This document shows positions 27,133-36,691 of a DNA stretch of 64,000 nucleotides, piece by piece (within the stretch, counting starts at the first letter, position 1; every line of letters begins with the position of its first letter). The DNA is from Nocardia cyriacigeorgica NBRC 100375 (GTDB taxonomy: Bacteria; Actinomycetota; Actinomycetes; Mycobacteriales; Mycobacteriaceae), in NCBI RefSeq assembly GCF_000308555.1, contig NZ_BAFY01000199.1, positions 17,084 to 81,083 on the forward strand, read 5' to 3'. A program made the position numbers and the translations under genes. The notes beneath the pieces are model-generated. The model was given only the letters and a program-made list of their open reading frames with translations, was not told the origin of the DNA and ran no database searches.

Positions 27133-29337
27133 ATGAGCACGAGAACGGTCGCGCGGCAGTGCACGCTGTGTGAGGCGCACTGCGGAATTCTGGTCACGGT
27201 CGAAGACGAACGCGTCACCCGTATCGAGGGCAATCGCGAGGACGTGCTGTCCAAGGGCTACATCTGCCCGAAAGCCACCGCGATGGGCGGGCTACACCAC
27301 GATCCGGACCGACTACGCACGCCGGTGCGCCGCATCGGCGAACGCTTCGAGCCGATCGGCTGGGACGAGGCGTTCAACGAGATCGGGCAGCGGCTACGCG
27401 CGATTCGCTCCGCCCATGGGCCGAGCGCCATCGGCATGTACATGGGCAACCCGGCCGCGCACAGCACCTCCGTGCTCTACGGCGGGCTGTTGCGCGCGGC
27501 CCTGATGACCAGGAACTTCTTCTCCGCCTCCTCGATCGACCAATTCCCGCAGGAATTCACCGCCTGGCGGATGTTCGGCTCCAACGCGCTGATGCCGGTC
27601 GCCGATATCGACCGCACCGACCGGCTGGTGATCCTCGGCGCCAACCCGGCGGTCTCGAACGGCTCCATCACCACCATGCCCGGCGCGAAACAGCGGATCC
27701 GCGATGTGCGCGCCCGCGGCGGCAGCGTCGTCGTCATCGACCCCCGACGCACCGAAACCGCGCGGCTGGCCGACGAACACGTCGCCGTCGCACCGGGCGG
27801 AGACGTGTATCTGCTGCTCGGCATGCTGCACGTGCTGGTCACCGAAGAGCTCTGTGACCAGCGCGCGGTGCGCGAACAATGCGCGGGCTGGGAACGGTTG
27901 CGCCGCTTGGTCGCCGGCACCACACCGGAATCCATGGCGCCGCACGCGGGCGTCGACGCCGAGACGATTCGGCGCCTGGCCCGCGACCATGCGGCCGCGC
28001 CGTCGGCGGTGCTCTACGCCAGGATCGGGGTGTGCCAGCAGGTGACCGGCACGCTGACGCACTGGCTGGTCAACACGATCAACGCGGTCACCGGCAACCT
28101 CGACCGGGCCGGCGGCCAGATGTTCGGCACCCCACCGGTCGACGCCGCTCGCTACGCGAAATACCTGCCGATGGGCCACGGCGCGTGGACCGACCGCACC
28201 GGCGCGCACAAGTCCTTCCGCAGCGAGCTACCCGTCGGCGTGCTGGCCGACGAAATCCTCACCGAGGGCCCTGGCCAGATCAAGGCGATGATCACCTACG
28301 CCGGGAATCCGGTGCTGTCCACTCCGCAGGGCGGGCGCTTGGAAGCGGCCCTGTCCTCGCTCGATTTCTATGTCGCCGTGGACATGTACATCACCGAGAC
28401 CACGCGTCACGCCGACATCATCCTGCCGCCGGTGTCACCGCTGGAACGCGAGGAACTCAACATCCTGTTCCCGGTGTTCAGCGTGCGCAACAACGCTCGC
28501 TACGACGCCAAGGTGTTCGAGCCGCCCGCCGACGCCATGGAGGACTGGCAGATCCTGGCTCGGCTGATCACCGAGGTGGTGCCGCTGCCTGTCCGCCGGG
28601 TCACCGGGCGGGCCGTGAACGCGGTATTCGCGCAACTGAGTCCGCAACGCATGATTGCCGGTGCGGTCGCGACGGGCCCGTACGGTGTGCTGCGCAAAGG
28701 CCGTAAGGGGTTGACCGTCAAGCGGATCCGCGAGGCCGCGGGTGGCATCGACCTGGGCCCCTTGCGGCCGCGACTGCCCGAACTGATCGGCACCCGCGAC
28801 CGCAAGGTGCAGCTCGCGCCGCCCGACTTCCTGCGCGCCATCACCTCCGTCCTCGACGATGCCGCGGCCGGTCGGGCATTGACCGCCCCCGGCGAAGGCT
28901 TCGACCTCAAACTCATCGGCCGCCGCCACCTGCGCAGCAACAACTCCTGGCTGCACAACATCCCCACGATGATGAAGGGCCGCGACCGCTGCACCGTGCT
29001 CATGCACCCCGTCGACGCCACCGAACGCGGTCTCGCCGAGGGTGATTCGGCCACCGTCGCCTCCCCCGTCGGCGCGATCACCCTGCCGGTCGAGATCAGC
29101 GACGACATCCGCCGCGGCGTCGTCGCCATCCCGCACGGCTGGGGCCACGGCGCACCCGGCGTCGGCTGGAGTGTGGCCGCCGCCCAGCCCGGCGTCAACG
29201 TGAACCTGCTGCACGACCCATCGCTCACCGACCCGCTCTCGGGCGCGGCGGCGGTGAACAACACGTGGGTGCGGGTGAGCGCGGTGACGACGGACCCGGC
29301 CGCGACGGCGGCGGTGACGTTTACCGCGGCGCCCTGA
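27133..29337 (+). CDS. Molybdopterin-dependent oxidoreductase (formate dehydrogenase/DMSO reductase family)
   Basis: 734-residue bis-MGD enzyme. A 4Fe-4S site is formed by Cys10, Cys13, Cys17 and Cys45 (CTLCEAHC, YICPK). It then carries NFFSASSIDQFPQEF with a Ser-rich Mo-ligand region, LVILGANPAVSNGS, and VVVIDPRRTETARLADEHVAVAPGGDVYLLLGMLHVL. The C-terminal molydop-binding domain ends PHGWGHGAPG. No Tat signal is seen, so it is cytoplasmic. It resembles mycobacterial Rv0197-type oxidoreductases by eye. ATG at 27133. No electron-transfer partner gene is adjacent, except perhaps the F420 protein upstream. Substrate unknown. Confidence 0.9.
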   Translation: MSTRTVARQCTLCEAHCGILVTVEDERVTRIEGNREDVLSKGYICPKATAMGGLHHDPDRLRTPVRRIGERFEPIGWDEAFNEIGQRLRAIRSAHGPSAIGMYMGNPAAHSTSVLYGGLLRAALMTRNFFSASSIDQFPQEFTAWRMFGSNALMPVADIDRTDRLVILGANPAVSNGSITTMPGAKQRIRDVRARGGSVVVIDPRRTETARLADEHVAVAPGGDVYLLLGMLHVLVTEELCDQRAVREQCAGWERLRRLVAGTTPESMAPHAGVDAETIRRLARDHAAAPSAVLYARIGVCQQVTGTLTHWLVNTINAVTGNLDRAGGQMFGTPPVDAARYAKYLPMGHGAWTDRTGAHKSFRSELPVGVLADEILTEGPGQIKAMITYAGNPVLSTPQGGRLEAALSSLDFYVAVDMYITETTRHADIILPPVSPLEREELNILFPVFSVRNNARYDAKVFEPPADAMEDWQILARLITEVVPLPVRRVTGRAVNAVFAQLSPQRMIAGAVATGPYGVLRKGRKGLTVKRIREAAGGIDLGPLRPRLPELIGTRDRKVQLAPPDFLRAITSVLDDAAAGRALTAPGEGFDLKLIGRRHLRSNNSWLHNIPTMMKGRDRCTVLMHPVDATERGLAEGDSATVASPVGAITLPVEISDDIRRGVVAIPHGWGHGAPGVGWSVAAAQPGVNVNLLHDPSLTDPLSGAAAVNNTWVRVSAVTTDPAATAAVTFTAAP

Positions 29338-29422
29338 CCGCCATTCGGCCACCACCATCTGAGCGCCGGGATCCGAAGCGGCCGGGGCGTCGACCGCGTC
29401 CAGTGGATCTTCACCCGAATGA

Positions 29423-29445
29423 CGCGCCGGGGTAATCCCGGCGCG
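29423..29445. terminator. Bidirectional terminator
   Basis: CGCGCCGGG (29423-29431) and CCCGGCGCG (29437-29445) form a perfect 9-bp stem with a GTAAT loop between the convergent molybdoenzyme (ends 29337) and P450 (ends 29473). Confidence 0.8.
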
Positions 29446-29472
29446 CCACGCAGATTCGCGCGGGGGGCGCGT

Positions 29473-30690
29473 TCAGCCCCGAGAACCACCCAGGCTCACC
29501 GGAATGGACAGCGGGCCGATGGTGAAGAAGGACGGGGCGTGTGGGACGTCGTCCGGATCGATGGCCAGGGTCAGGTCCGGGAACCGTCGATACAGCGATT
29601 CCAGGGCGAGCCTGCCCTCCAGTCGTGCGAGCGGCGCACCTATGCAGTAGCGCGGGCCATGTCCGAATCCCAGGTGCCCGCCCTGCGGCCGGGTGATGTC
29701 GAACTGATTCGCGGTATCTCCGTGCTGCGCCGGATCGACCCCGGCAGCCTGGTAGACCACGCCCACCGCGCTTCCCTTGGGAATCGGCACGCCGGCAATG
29801 GTCACATCGTCGAGGGTGAACCGGAAACTCGTCATCATCACCGAGTGCCGGTAGCGCAGCGTCTCCTCGACCACCTCGGCCCACCGACCCTGCGCCTTCG
29901 TCACCGCGAGCTGATCGGGATGCTGCGACAGCGCGAGCACGGCGTTGCCGAGCAGATACACCGTCGTCTCGTGCCCCGCAATGAGCATCAGCCACAGCAC
30001 CGCGACCAGTTCGTCGGTGGTGAGCCGCTCCCCGTCGTCGCGGGCGCGGACGAGATCGGTGGTGAGGTCGTCCCCGGGCACGTTCTCCTTGCGCCGCACC
30101 AACTCGTACAGATACCCACGCAGCGCGACCTGAGTGTCGAACGCCTCCTCGGGCGTGGCGTTCTGCGACAGCGAGGCCAGCGTCCACCGCCGCAGTTGCG
30201 CCCGCTCCGACTCCGGCACCCCGAACAGTTCACTGATCACGGCCATCGGCAGCGCGTCGCAGAAGGCGGGCACCAGATCGACCCCGTCTCCGGCCCGCTC
30301 GACCTCGTCCAGTAGCGCGTCGATGAGCTGCTGGATGCGTGGTTCCAGCGCGCGCACCCGCGCGGGTGTGAAGCCCTTGCCGACCAGGCCGCGCAACCGG
30401 CGGTGGTCCGCACCATCCTTGGTGGACAGGTGGTCGCCCTGGACGATGGCCCGGAACGGCCAGTCCTCGGGAATCGATCCGTCATAGAGCGCGGGCCAGT
30501 GCTTCGGGTCGCGAGCGAAGGTCTTGTTGTCGCCGGCCAGGATCTCCTCGACCGCCTTGTGCGTCAGCGCCAGATAGGCGGGCACCCCGCCGGGAAATTC
30601 GACTTCGACAACGGGAGCGATCCTCTGTAGCCGGCGGCAGGTGTCGAGTGGTCGTTCGTCGGCGGTGGGAAAAGCAGGCAGGCTCGTCAT
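29473..30690 (-). CDS. Cytochrome P450, CYP107/CYP105-like group
   Basis: 405-residue soluble class I P450. I-helix LIAGHETTVYLLGNAVL, ExxR in EETLRYR, heme Cys in FGHGPRYCIGAPLARLEGR. The general pattern (LSTKDGADHRRLRGLVGKGFTPARV, ALPMAVISELFGVPESER) is that of the streptomycete and nocardial secondary-metabolism/xenobiotic P450s, not of the steroid CYPs nearby. ATG at 30690. A perfect 22-bp inverted repeat lies 100 bp upstream. No ferredoxin is adjacent; it may use the one at 18029. Subfamily and substrate not assignable by eye. Confidence 0.88.
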   Translation of the reverse strand: MTSLPAFPTADERPLDTCRRLQRIAPVVEVEFPGGVPAYLALTHKAVEEILAGDNKTFARDPKHWPALYDGSIPEDWPFRAIVQGDHLSTKDGADHRRLRGLVGKGFTPARVRALEPRIQQLIDALLDEVERAGDGVDLVPAFCDALPMAVISELFGVPESERAQLRRWTLASLSQNATPEEAFDTQVALRGYLYELVRRKENVPGDDLTTDLVRARDDGERLTTDELVAVLWLMLIAGHETTVYLLGNAVLALSQHPDQLAVTKAQGRWAEVVEETLRYRHSVMMTSFRFTLDDVTIAGVPIPKGSAVGVVYQAAGVDPAQHGDTANQFDITRPQGGHLGFGHGPRYCIGAPLARLEGRLALESLYRRFPDLTLAIDPDDVPHAPSFFTIGPLSIPVSLGGSRG

Positions 30691-30789
30691 GGCTGTGGCC
30701 CTTCGAGACAGCGCGACCTATACGGCGCGTGGTCGATGAAATACCTTGCGCCGTTTATCTTCTCAGAGTTCGCGCGCGCGTCGCCCGGA

Positions 30790-30811
30790 CGTTTGCCACG
30801 GTTGGCAAACG
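30790..30811. promoter_or_regulatory. Operator-like palindrome upstream of a P450
   Basis: CGTTTGCCA (30790-30798) and TGGCAAACG (30803-30811) are perfect 9-bp inverted repeats around CGGT. It lies in the P450 upstream region, 100 bp from the ATG and 49 bp from the 3' end of the metallo-hydrolase gene. Either an operator for the P450 or, less likely (TA-rich stem), a terminator. Confidence 0.55.
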
Positions 30812-30859
30812 CTTATCGCCGACCCGCAGAACGTCTTTCGCCCCCGACCGGTGCCCAGA

Positions 30860-31483
30860 TCAGGACTCGGTGCCCGCCGAGGCCGGGACATTCGCGCGCT
30901 CGGCGCCCAGCGTGGTGTCGGGCCCGTGCCCGGTGTGCACCACCGTCTCGTCCGGCAAAGCGAACAACCGGTCGTTGATCGAGGCCAGGATGGTCGGGTA
31001 GTCCGAGTACGAGCGGCCGGTGGCGCCCGGTCCACCCTCGAAAAGGGTGTCGCCGCTGAACAATTCACCGAGCTCGGGCAGGTGGAGGCAGCAGGAACCC
31101 GGGGAATGGCCGGGGGTGTGCAGCACCTCGAGCTGCGCGGTGCCCGCTTCGAGCCGCTGCCCGTCGCCGAGCGCGGTGTATTCGAGGCCCGGATGGGTCT
31201 GCTGCCACAGCACGTCGTCGGCGGGGTGCAGGTAGATCGGCGCGCCGGTGGCGGCCGACAGCTGCGGGGCGACGGTGACGTGGTCGTTGTGGGCGTGGGT
31301 GCAGACGATCGCGGTGACGCGCCTGCCCGCCACCGCGTCCAGGATCGGGCGGGCGTCGTGGGCGGCGTCGATGATCAGGACCTCGGTGTCGTCACCGACC
31401 AGCCAGATGTTGTTGTCCACATCCCAGCAGCCGCCGTCCAGGCAGAACTGGCCCGAGGTGACGATGCGCTCCACCCGGGTCAC
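30860..31483 (-). CDS. Metallo-beta-lactamase-fold hydrolase (Rv2260 type)
   Basis: 207-residue MBL-fold protein with the metal motif [23 protein letters not shown] and [17 protein letters not shown], and a final [12 protein letters not shown]. These supply a dinuclear Zn site typical of glyoxalase-II-like thioester hydrolases. The GTG start overlaps the stop of mscR (GTGA). The same gene pair occurs in M. tuberculosis (Rv2259-Rv2260), so it plausibly hydrolyses S-formylmycothiol, the product of MscR, to formate; that assignment is inference. Confidence 0.88.
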   Translation of the reverse strand: MTRVERIVTSGQFCLDGGCWDVDNNIWLVGDDTEVLIIDAAHDARPILDAVAGRRVTAIVCTHAHNDHVTVAPQLSAATGAPIYLHPADDVLWQQTHPGLEYTALGDGQRLEAGTAQLEVLHTPGHSPGSCCLHLPELGELFSGDTLFEGGPGATGRSYSDYPTILASINDRLFALPDETVVHTGHGPDTTLGAERANVPASAGTES

Positions 31484-32565
31484 AGCACGACCACCGAACG
31501 CAGCACCTTGCCGCCGTGCATGGTGTGGAACGCCTCTTCCACCGCGTCGAGCCCGATCCGTTCGGTGACGAACTTCTCCAGCGGCAACCGGCCCTGCCGG
31601 TACAGCTCGATCAGCGTGGGGAAATCACGTTCGGGCAGGCAGTCGCCGTACCAGGAAGATTTGAGCGCACCACCGCGGCTGAAGAAATCGATCAGCGGCA
31701 TCTCGAGGGTCATATCGGGAGTCGGCACACCGACGAGGACCACGGTGCCCGCCAGGTCGCGGGCATAGAACGCCTGCTTCCAGGTTTCCGGGCGGCCGAC
31801 CGCGTCGATCACCACGTCGGCGCCGAAACCGCCGGTGAGTTCCTGGATTTCGGCGACCGCGTCGGCGGTGGAGGCGTCGATGGTGTGGGTGGCGCCGAGT
31901 TCACGGGCGGCGTCGAGCTTGCTCGGGTCGCGGTCGACGGCGATGATCGTGGTCGCCCCGGCCAGCCGGGCGCCCGCGATCGCGGCATCGCCCACGCCAC
32001 CGCAGCCGATGACGGCCACCGAATCACCACGGCCCACATTGCCGGTGTTCATCGCCGCTCCCAGCCCCGCCATCACGCCGCAGCCGAGCAAGCCGGCGAC
32101 CGCCGGATCGGTGTCCGGCTCGACCTTCGTGCACTGACCCTCGTGCACCAGCGTCTTGTCCGCGAACGCTCCGATGCCGAGGGCCGGGGTCAGGGCGGTG
32201 CCGTCCTCGAGCGTCATCGGCGTGCTGGCATTGAAGGTGTCGAAGCAGTACCAGGGCCGCCCGCGCTTACACGCTCGACACTGCCCGCAGACCGCGCGCC
32301 AGTTCAGCACGACGAAGTCGCCCACCTCGACATGCGTGACGGCCTCCCCTACCGTCTCCACGATGCCCGCCGCCTCGTGTCCGAGCAGGAACGGGAACTC
32401 GTCGTTGATGCCACCCTCGCGATAGGTCAGGTCGGTGTGGCACACCCCGCACGCCTGCACCCGCACCACGACATCGTTGGGCCCCGGGTCCGGGATCACG
32501 ACCGTGACGAGTTCCACCGGAGCACCCGATCGACGGGCGATGACACCTCGGACGTTCTGCGGCAC
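31480..32565 (-). CDS. mscR: Mycothiol-dependent formaldehyde dehydrogenase / nitrosothiol reductase MscR
   Basis: 361-residue zinc alcohol dehydrogenase of the same length as, and extremely similar to, Rv2259 (MscR/AdhE2): [75 protein letters not shown]. Catalytic zinc ligand Cys39; structural zinc Cys93, Cys96, Cys99 and Cys107. It oxidises S-hydroxymethylmycothiol (formaldehyde plus mycothiol) with NAD and reduces S-nitrosomycothiol. GTG at 32565 has AGAGGAGAG upstream. Coupled to the MBL hydrolase. Formaldehyde could come from P450 demethylations. Confidence 0.95.
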   Translation of the reverse strand: MPQNVRGVIARRSGAPVELVTVVIPDPGPNDVVVRVQACGVCHTDLTYREGGINDEFPFLLGHEAAGIVETVGEAVTHVEVGDFVVLNWRAVCGQCRACKRGRPWYCFDTFNASTPMTLEDGTALTPALGIGAFADKTLVHEGQCTKVEPDTDPAVAGLLGCGVMAGLGAAMNTGNVGRGDSVAVIGCGGVGDAAIAGARLAGATTIIAVDRDPSKLDAARELGATHTIDASTADAVAEIQELTGGFGADVVIDAVGRPETWKQAFYARDLAGTVVLVGVPTPDMTLEMPLIDFFSRGGALKSSWYGDCLPERDFPTLIELYRQGRLPLEKFVTERIGLDAVEEAFHTMHGGKVLRSVVVL

Positions 32566-32692
32566 GATCTCTCCTCTCTGCGCGCGTGGCCCGGGCGGGC
32601 TACAACTCTCACCGTAGCCGGGCGTATGGGTGGAACGCGCCTGCCCACGCCCCGAGTCCCGCTGACCGGAACGCCGCCCGGACAGGTGTCCA

Positions 32693-33919
32693 TCAGCGTA
32701 GCCGGACCCGCAGGGGCAGGCTCGCGTGCCTGCGGACCATCAGGCTGGGCACCCACCGCGGCGGGGCATCGTCCACCAGCCCGAATCCGGTGGTGCGCTC
32801 GAGCAGCGTGGTGATCGCGGCCAGGGCTTCCATCCGGGCCAGGGCCGCGCCGATGCAGAAGTGCGCGCCCTTGCCGAACGCGAGGGTGGTGCGGCCGGAG
32901 CGGTCCACATCGACGATGTCCGGATCGGTGAAGGTGCCCGGGTCGCGGTTGGCCGCGCCCCACATCAGCAACAGATGACCGCCCGCCGGCAGCGCCACCC
33001 CGCCGAGCGTGGTCTCCCGGGTGATGTGGCGATGGTGTCCGCGAAACGGCGACTCCACCCGCGCCACTTCCTCGAGGAAGGCCGGGATCGCGGCGGTATC
33101 GGCGCGCAACCGATCCTGTATGCCCGGATGCTCGGCCAGGATCCGCGCCGCATTCGCGATCAGCCCGGCCGTCGACTCGCCGCCCGCGCCGACGAGCTGC
33201 ACCAGGATCAGTACGGCGACGTCGGGTTCGAGCTCACCGCGTCGGCACGCCGAGGCGAGTACGTCCAGCAGCCCGGTCCCGGTGCCATCGGGCCTCGCGA
33301 GGGCGCGGGCGAACTGATCATGCAGGTATCCGGCAAGTTCGGCGGCGGAACCGACCAACGCGGGCAGCCGTCCCTCGGCGACGATGCCGCCGAGCATCTC
33401 GGTGGCGTCGTAGGCCCAGCCGAGTAATTGCGGCACGTCCTGCGACGGCACTCCGATGATGTCGGCGACCACCCCGAGCGGCAGCCGGTCTGCCAGCCCG
33501 GTGGCGATGTCGATGCGGTCACCGCGCAGCTCTTCGCGCCAGAGCCGGTCGACGAGGTCCCGCACCAGCTGCCCGAGGCCGCGTACGCGCTTGCCGATGT
33601 ACGGGAAGACCAGCTTGCGATGCGCGGCGTGCACCGGATCGTCGGCCGTGGCCAGGACGTGAACGGCCTGACCGCCGCCGTCCATATCGAAGACCAGCGG
33701 CGGGCCCTCCGGCTGGTGGATCATCACCCCGGTCAAGTTCGAGGAGAAGTCCTCGACTCGGCTGGCGGCCTCGGTCACCAGGTCCCAGGACGTCACCAGG
33801 AAAAAGTCGGTCCCCGGGACCCGCCATACCGGCGACTGCTCGCGCAACATCCGGTACATCGGGTATGGGTCGTCCAGATTCGCCGGGTCGAAGATGTCGA
33901 TACCGCTCGGTGCCACCAC
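32693..33919 (-). CDS. Cytochrome P450, CYP144 type
   Basis: 408-residue P450 resembling CYP144A1 (Rv1777). Shared stretches: [105 protein letters not shown]. The heme Cys is in [18 protein letters not shown]. The I-helix has Ser where most P450s have the catalytic Thr, as in CYP144. GTG at 33919 follows CGGGAG; upstream in-frame codons are not P450-like. Divergent from a TetR gene that probably controls it. Function of CYP144 is unknown. Confidence 0.9.
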   Translation of the reverse strand: MVAPSGIDIFDPANLDDPYPMYRMLREQSPVWRVPGTDFFLVTSWDLVTEAASRVEDFSSNLTGVMIHQPEGPPLVFDMDGGGQAVHVLATADDPVHAAHRKLVFPYIGKRVRGLGQLVRDLVDRLWREELRGDRIDIATGLADRLPLGVVADIIGVPSQDVPQLLGWAYDATEMLGGIVAEGRLPALVGSAAELAGYLHDQFARALARPDGTGTGLLDVLASACRRGELEPDVAVLILVQLVGAGGESTAGLIANAARILAEHPGIQDRLRADTAAIPAFLEEVARVESPFRGHHRHITRETTLGGVALPAGGHLLLMWGAANRDPGTFTDPDIVDVDRSGRTTLAFGKGAHFCIGAALARMEALAAITTLLERTTGFGLVDDAPPRWVPSLMVRRHASLPLRVRLR

Positions 33920-34086
33920 TGTGCACTCCCGTCTCGCTGCCGTTACCACGCTCGACGCTGCGCTGCCGCCGATACTCAGGTCAACAGGGGTCTCGGGGCG
34001 AGACGAGCGGCAGGGGTTCCCGGTGGAGATGCCGTCGACATTCGGCTGATGACATCGAAATATGGGGTACACAAACTGTGGAAGTT

Positions 34087-34101
34087 GTCTCATGCTGAGA
34101 C
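34087..34101. promoter_or_regulatory. Palindrome GTCTCA-TGC-TGAGAC between CYP144-type and TetR genes
   Basis: Perfect 6-bp arms (34087-34092, 34096-34101) around a 3-bp spacer, 26 bp before the TetR ATG. Its position between divergent genes makes it the natural operator for that regulator. Confidence 0.6.
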
Positions 34102-34127
34102 GACATCCGACCTCAGGAGGCGACGGC

Positions 34128-34682
34128 ATGGCTCAGCACCGCCGAGACTGGCTCGCCGGTGGCGACCGCCGCGCGGCCGCTGTCGCACGCATCGAAGCGG
34201 CCGCCACCGAATTGTTCCTCGAACGCGGGATCGACGACGTCGGCGTCGACGAGGTAGCCGCACGGGCCGGCTGCTCGCGCGCCACGTTGTACCGGCATGT
34301 CGGCGGGAAAGCCGCGCTCGTCGACGCCGTCCTGGCCAGGTCGGCGGTCACCGTCAGCGAACGGGTCGCGGCAGCGGTAGCACCGCATGCCGGGCCCCGC
34401 CGGGTAGTGGAAGCGATCCTGGCGTCGGTCGCGGCCATCCGCGCCGACCCGGTGCTGTCGCGCTGGCTGGCGACCCGCTCCGCCGCGGGCGACGGCTATC
34501 TGACCGCCTCGCCGGTGCTGTCGCGCATCGCGGCCACCCTCACCCGCACCGCCGACGACGAGGCCGCTCAATGGATCGTCCGCGTCGTGCTGTCACTGCT
34601 CACCTGGCCGCTCCCGGACGCGGCCACCGAACGCCGCTTGGTCCAGCGTTTCGTCGCCCCGGGTTTCGCTGCCCGTCCGTGA
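34128..34682 (+). CDS. TetR-family regulator, local to the CYP144-type P450
   Basis: 184-residue TetR protein. The helix-turn-helix is AAATELFLERGIDDVGVDEVAARAGCSRATLYRHVGGKAALVDAVL at about 25-70, followed by a short helical C-terminal domain. ATG at 34128 has AGGAGG seven bases upstream. Divergent from the P450 across 208 bp holding a palindrome, so it is probably its repressor. Ligand unknown. Confidence 0.9.
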   Translation: MAQHRRDWLAGGDRRAAAVARIEAAATELFLERGIDDVGVDEVAARAGCSRATLYRHVGGKAALVDAVLARSAVTVSERVAAAVAPHAGPRRVVEAILASVAAIRADPVLSRWLATRSAAGDGYLTASPVLSRIAATLTRTADDEAAQWIVRVVLSLLTWPLPDAATERRLVQRFVAPGFAARP

Positions 34683-34762
34683 GGCCTGGGTGGGTTCGGC
34701 CCGCGGCCTTCGTGTCCTGCCCGCGCATCGGCCGGGCGACCGCTAGCCGGGACGGGAGATGG

Positions 34763-34867
34763 CTACAGCAGGCCCCAGGCCTGCAACAGGTACGTCACGT
34801 TGGCGGCCAGCGATGTGACGGTGTTCGCCAGGTTCAGCGCCGACGATCCGAGATCGATGATGTTCAC
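34763..34867 (-). CDS. 34-residue hydrophobic peptide gene after the ABC exporter pair
   Basis: Not recognised. GTG at 34867 is preceded by GAGGAGG (34873-34879) with five bases between, one of the best ribosome sites in the window. 35 codons, stop TAG. The peptide begins MNIIDLGSSALNLANT, has a single charged residue (Asp5), several Asn/Ser/Thr and ends in LLQAWGLL, consistent with an amphipathic or membrane-associated helix. It lies 78 bp after the second ABC transporter on the same strand. It could be the exported cargo, a small accessory of the transporter, or a cell-wall channel peptide. It resembles corynebacterial PorA/PorH only in size and character. Confidence 0.6.
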   Translation of the reverse strand: MNIIDLGSSALNLANTVTSLAANVTYLLQAWGLL

Positions 34868-34945
34868 GTCTTCCTCCTCATGCGGCCCGACCCGCTACCC
34901 ACCGTAGTGACGGTGCAAACCGGTGGCATCCGCCTATCGGATGAA

Positions 34946-36691
34946 TCACGGCGCGACCTGAGACCGATCTCTGCTCGCGTCGACGGCCCGGCCGCCGACG
35001 GACATGCTCCAGAACTCGGCGTAGCGACCGCCCTCGCGCAATAGCTCGGCATGGGTCCCCGCCTCCACGATCCGGCCCTCGTCGAGGAAGACGACCTGGT
35101 CGGCGGTGCGCACGGTGTGCAGGCGATGGGCCACCAGCACCACCGTGCGCCCGGCCATCAGGCGTTCGATGCCTCGGTGGACGGCGGCGTCGTTGGCCGG
35201 ATCCAGGGCCGAGGTCACCTCGTCGAGCAGCACGATGGGCGCGTTCTTCAGCAGCGCGCGGGCAATGGAGACGCGCTGACGTTCACCACCGGAGAGCCGG
35301 GCGCCGCCTTCGCCGACGTCGGCGCGCCAGCCGCCGGGTAGTCGTTCGATCACCTCGTCCAGCTGCGCCGCGCTCGCGGCGGCGCGAACTTCGGCGTCGG
35401 TGGCTTCGGGCCTGCCGAGCCGGATGTTGTCTTCGATGGTGCCGTCGAAAAGATAGACGTCCTGGAAGACGACGGCGATCTGCGCCATCAGGGTGGCGGT
35501 GCCGATATCGCGGACGTCGACACCGCCGACTCGGACAGCACCCGAGTGCACATCGTGGAAGCGCGCGATCAGGTGCAGCAAGGTGCTCTTACCCGCTCCG
35601 GACGGCCCGACGATGGCCACCCGGCGGCCCTGCGGCACGGTCAGATTCAGCTCGTCGATCACCGTGCGGGCGCCACGACGGAAGGTGACCGCGTCGAACT
35701 CCAGATCATGACCGTTCGGCTGAAGCGGTTGGGCAGGCTCCGGCAGCGGCTCGGTGCGCAGGAGCGCGTCGAGCCGGACGAGTTGGGCCCGCGCACTGCG
35801 GAGTTTCCCGCCGATGTCGGCCAGCGCGAGCACGGGGTCGGCGCAACGGGCCGCGAGCACGAGGATCGCGAGAACCTCGGCGGCGCCGAGGGATCCGCCC
35901 ACGGCGAGGTAGGCCCCGAGAGCCAGCAGCGCGGTGAACATCGCTTGGACAGCGAGAGTGAGCCCGACGACGCCGGGCAGGGCCGACAGCGCCGAGCGAC
36001 GGGAGGCGCGTTCGATGCCGCGCAGCGCGTCGTCGAGCAGACCGAACCGCTCGGTGGTGCGCCCGCCCGCCCGCAGCACGGGTTGCGCCTGGAGGTATTC
36101 GATGACACGCCCGGCTGCCTGCTGGTCGCGGTCGTGGCGTTCGGCGTCGGCGGCTGCCATCGCCGGTGCGGTCCTGGACTGGATCGCCGCCACGAGCGGC
36201 ACGGCGATCAGCGCGGCCAGGCCGAGCCGCCAGTCGACGACGGTGATGACGACGACGATCGTCAGCGGCGTCACGATCGCGGCGATGAACGGCGCGAGCA
36301 GGTGCGCGATCACACTCATCGCTTCCAGCACACCCCGGCTGGCCAGCACCGATACCTCGCCGACCCGGTCACGGCCGTACCAGCCGATCGGCAGCCGGGC
36401 CAGATGATCGCCGAGCCGGTGATAGGTGCCGCGCAGCAGCGTGGTGCCGGCCCGGAAACCGGCCAGATCGCTGAGATAGCGCAGCACGGCGTAGCCGGCA
36501 ACGGCGGCGGCGAATACCGCGAGCCACGGCCGGGCGGCGCCCGGATCGCTTCCGAGCAACTCCCGCAGCACCGGGACCATGAAGGCATAGGAGGCACCTT
36601 CGGCGATCGCGGTGACGGTCATCAGAACCACGGCCCGTCGCACCGGACCCGCGTACCGTTGCCCGAGCACGCGCAGCAGCAGGGCGATCAT
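34946..36691 (-). CDS. ABC transporter, fused membrane and ATPase domains (IrtB-like half)
   Basis: 581-residue half-transporter. Six membrane helices occupy about 1-310. The ATPase (about 335-560) has Walker A VGPSGAGKST, Q-loop VVFQDVYLF, signature RLSGGERQRVSIARALL, Walker B PIVLLDEVTSALD and LVAHRLHTV. The pair with the upstream gene resembles the IrtAB/YbtPQ group, which despite exporter architecture take up siderophores; an exporter role is equally possible. ATG at 36691 overlaps the stop of its partner (ATGA). No siderophore biosynthesis gene is near. Confidence 0.9.
   Translation of the reverse strand: MIALLLRVLGQRYAGPVRRAVVLMTVTAIAEGASYAFMVPVLRELLGSDPGAARPWLAVFAAAVAGYAVLRYLSDLAGFRAGTTLLRGTYHRLGDHLARLPIGWYGRDRVGEVSVLASRGVLEAMSVIAHLLAPFIAAIVTPLTIVVVITVVDWRLGLAALIAVPLVAAIQSRTAPAMAAADAERHDRDQQAAGRVIEYLQAQPVLRAGGRTTERFGLLDDALRGIERASRRSALSALPGVVGLTLAVQAMFTALLALGAYLAVGGSLGAAEVLAILVLAARCADPVLALADIGGKLRSARAQLVRLDALLRTEPLPEPAQPLQPNGHDLEFDAVTFRRGARTVIDELNLTVPQGRRVAIVGPSGAGKSTLLHLIARFHDVHSGAVRVGGVDVRDIGTATLMAQIAVVFQDVYLFDGTIEDNIRLGRPEATDAEVRAAASAAQLDEVIERLPGGWRADVGEGGARLSGGERQRVSIARALLKNAPIVLLDEVTSALDPANDAAVHRGIERLMAGRTVVLVAHRLHTVRTADQVVFLDEGRIVEAGTHAELLREGGRYAEFWSMSVGGRAVDASRDRSQVAP

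Noticed and set aside
32680..32691. GGACAGGTGTCC palindrome near the end of the CYP144-type gene
   Set aside because: Contains TGTCC half-sites but lacks the CCAGACAC core and lies at a 3' end, more than 100 bp upstream of mscR. Not counted as a regulon site.
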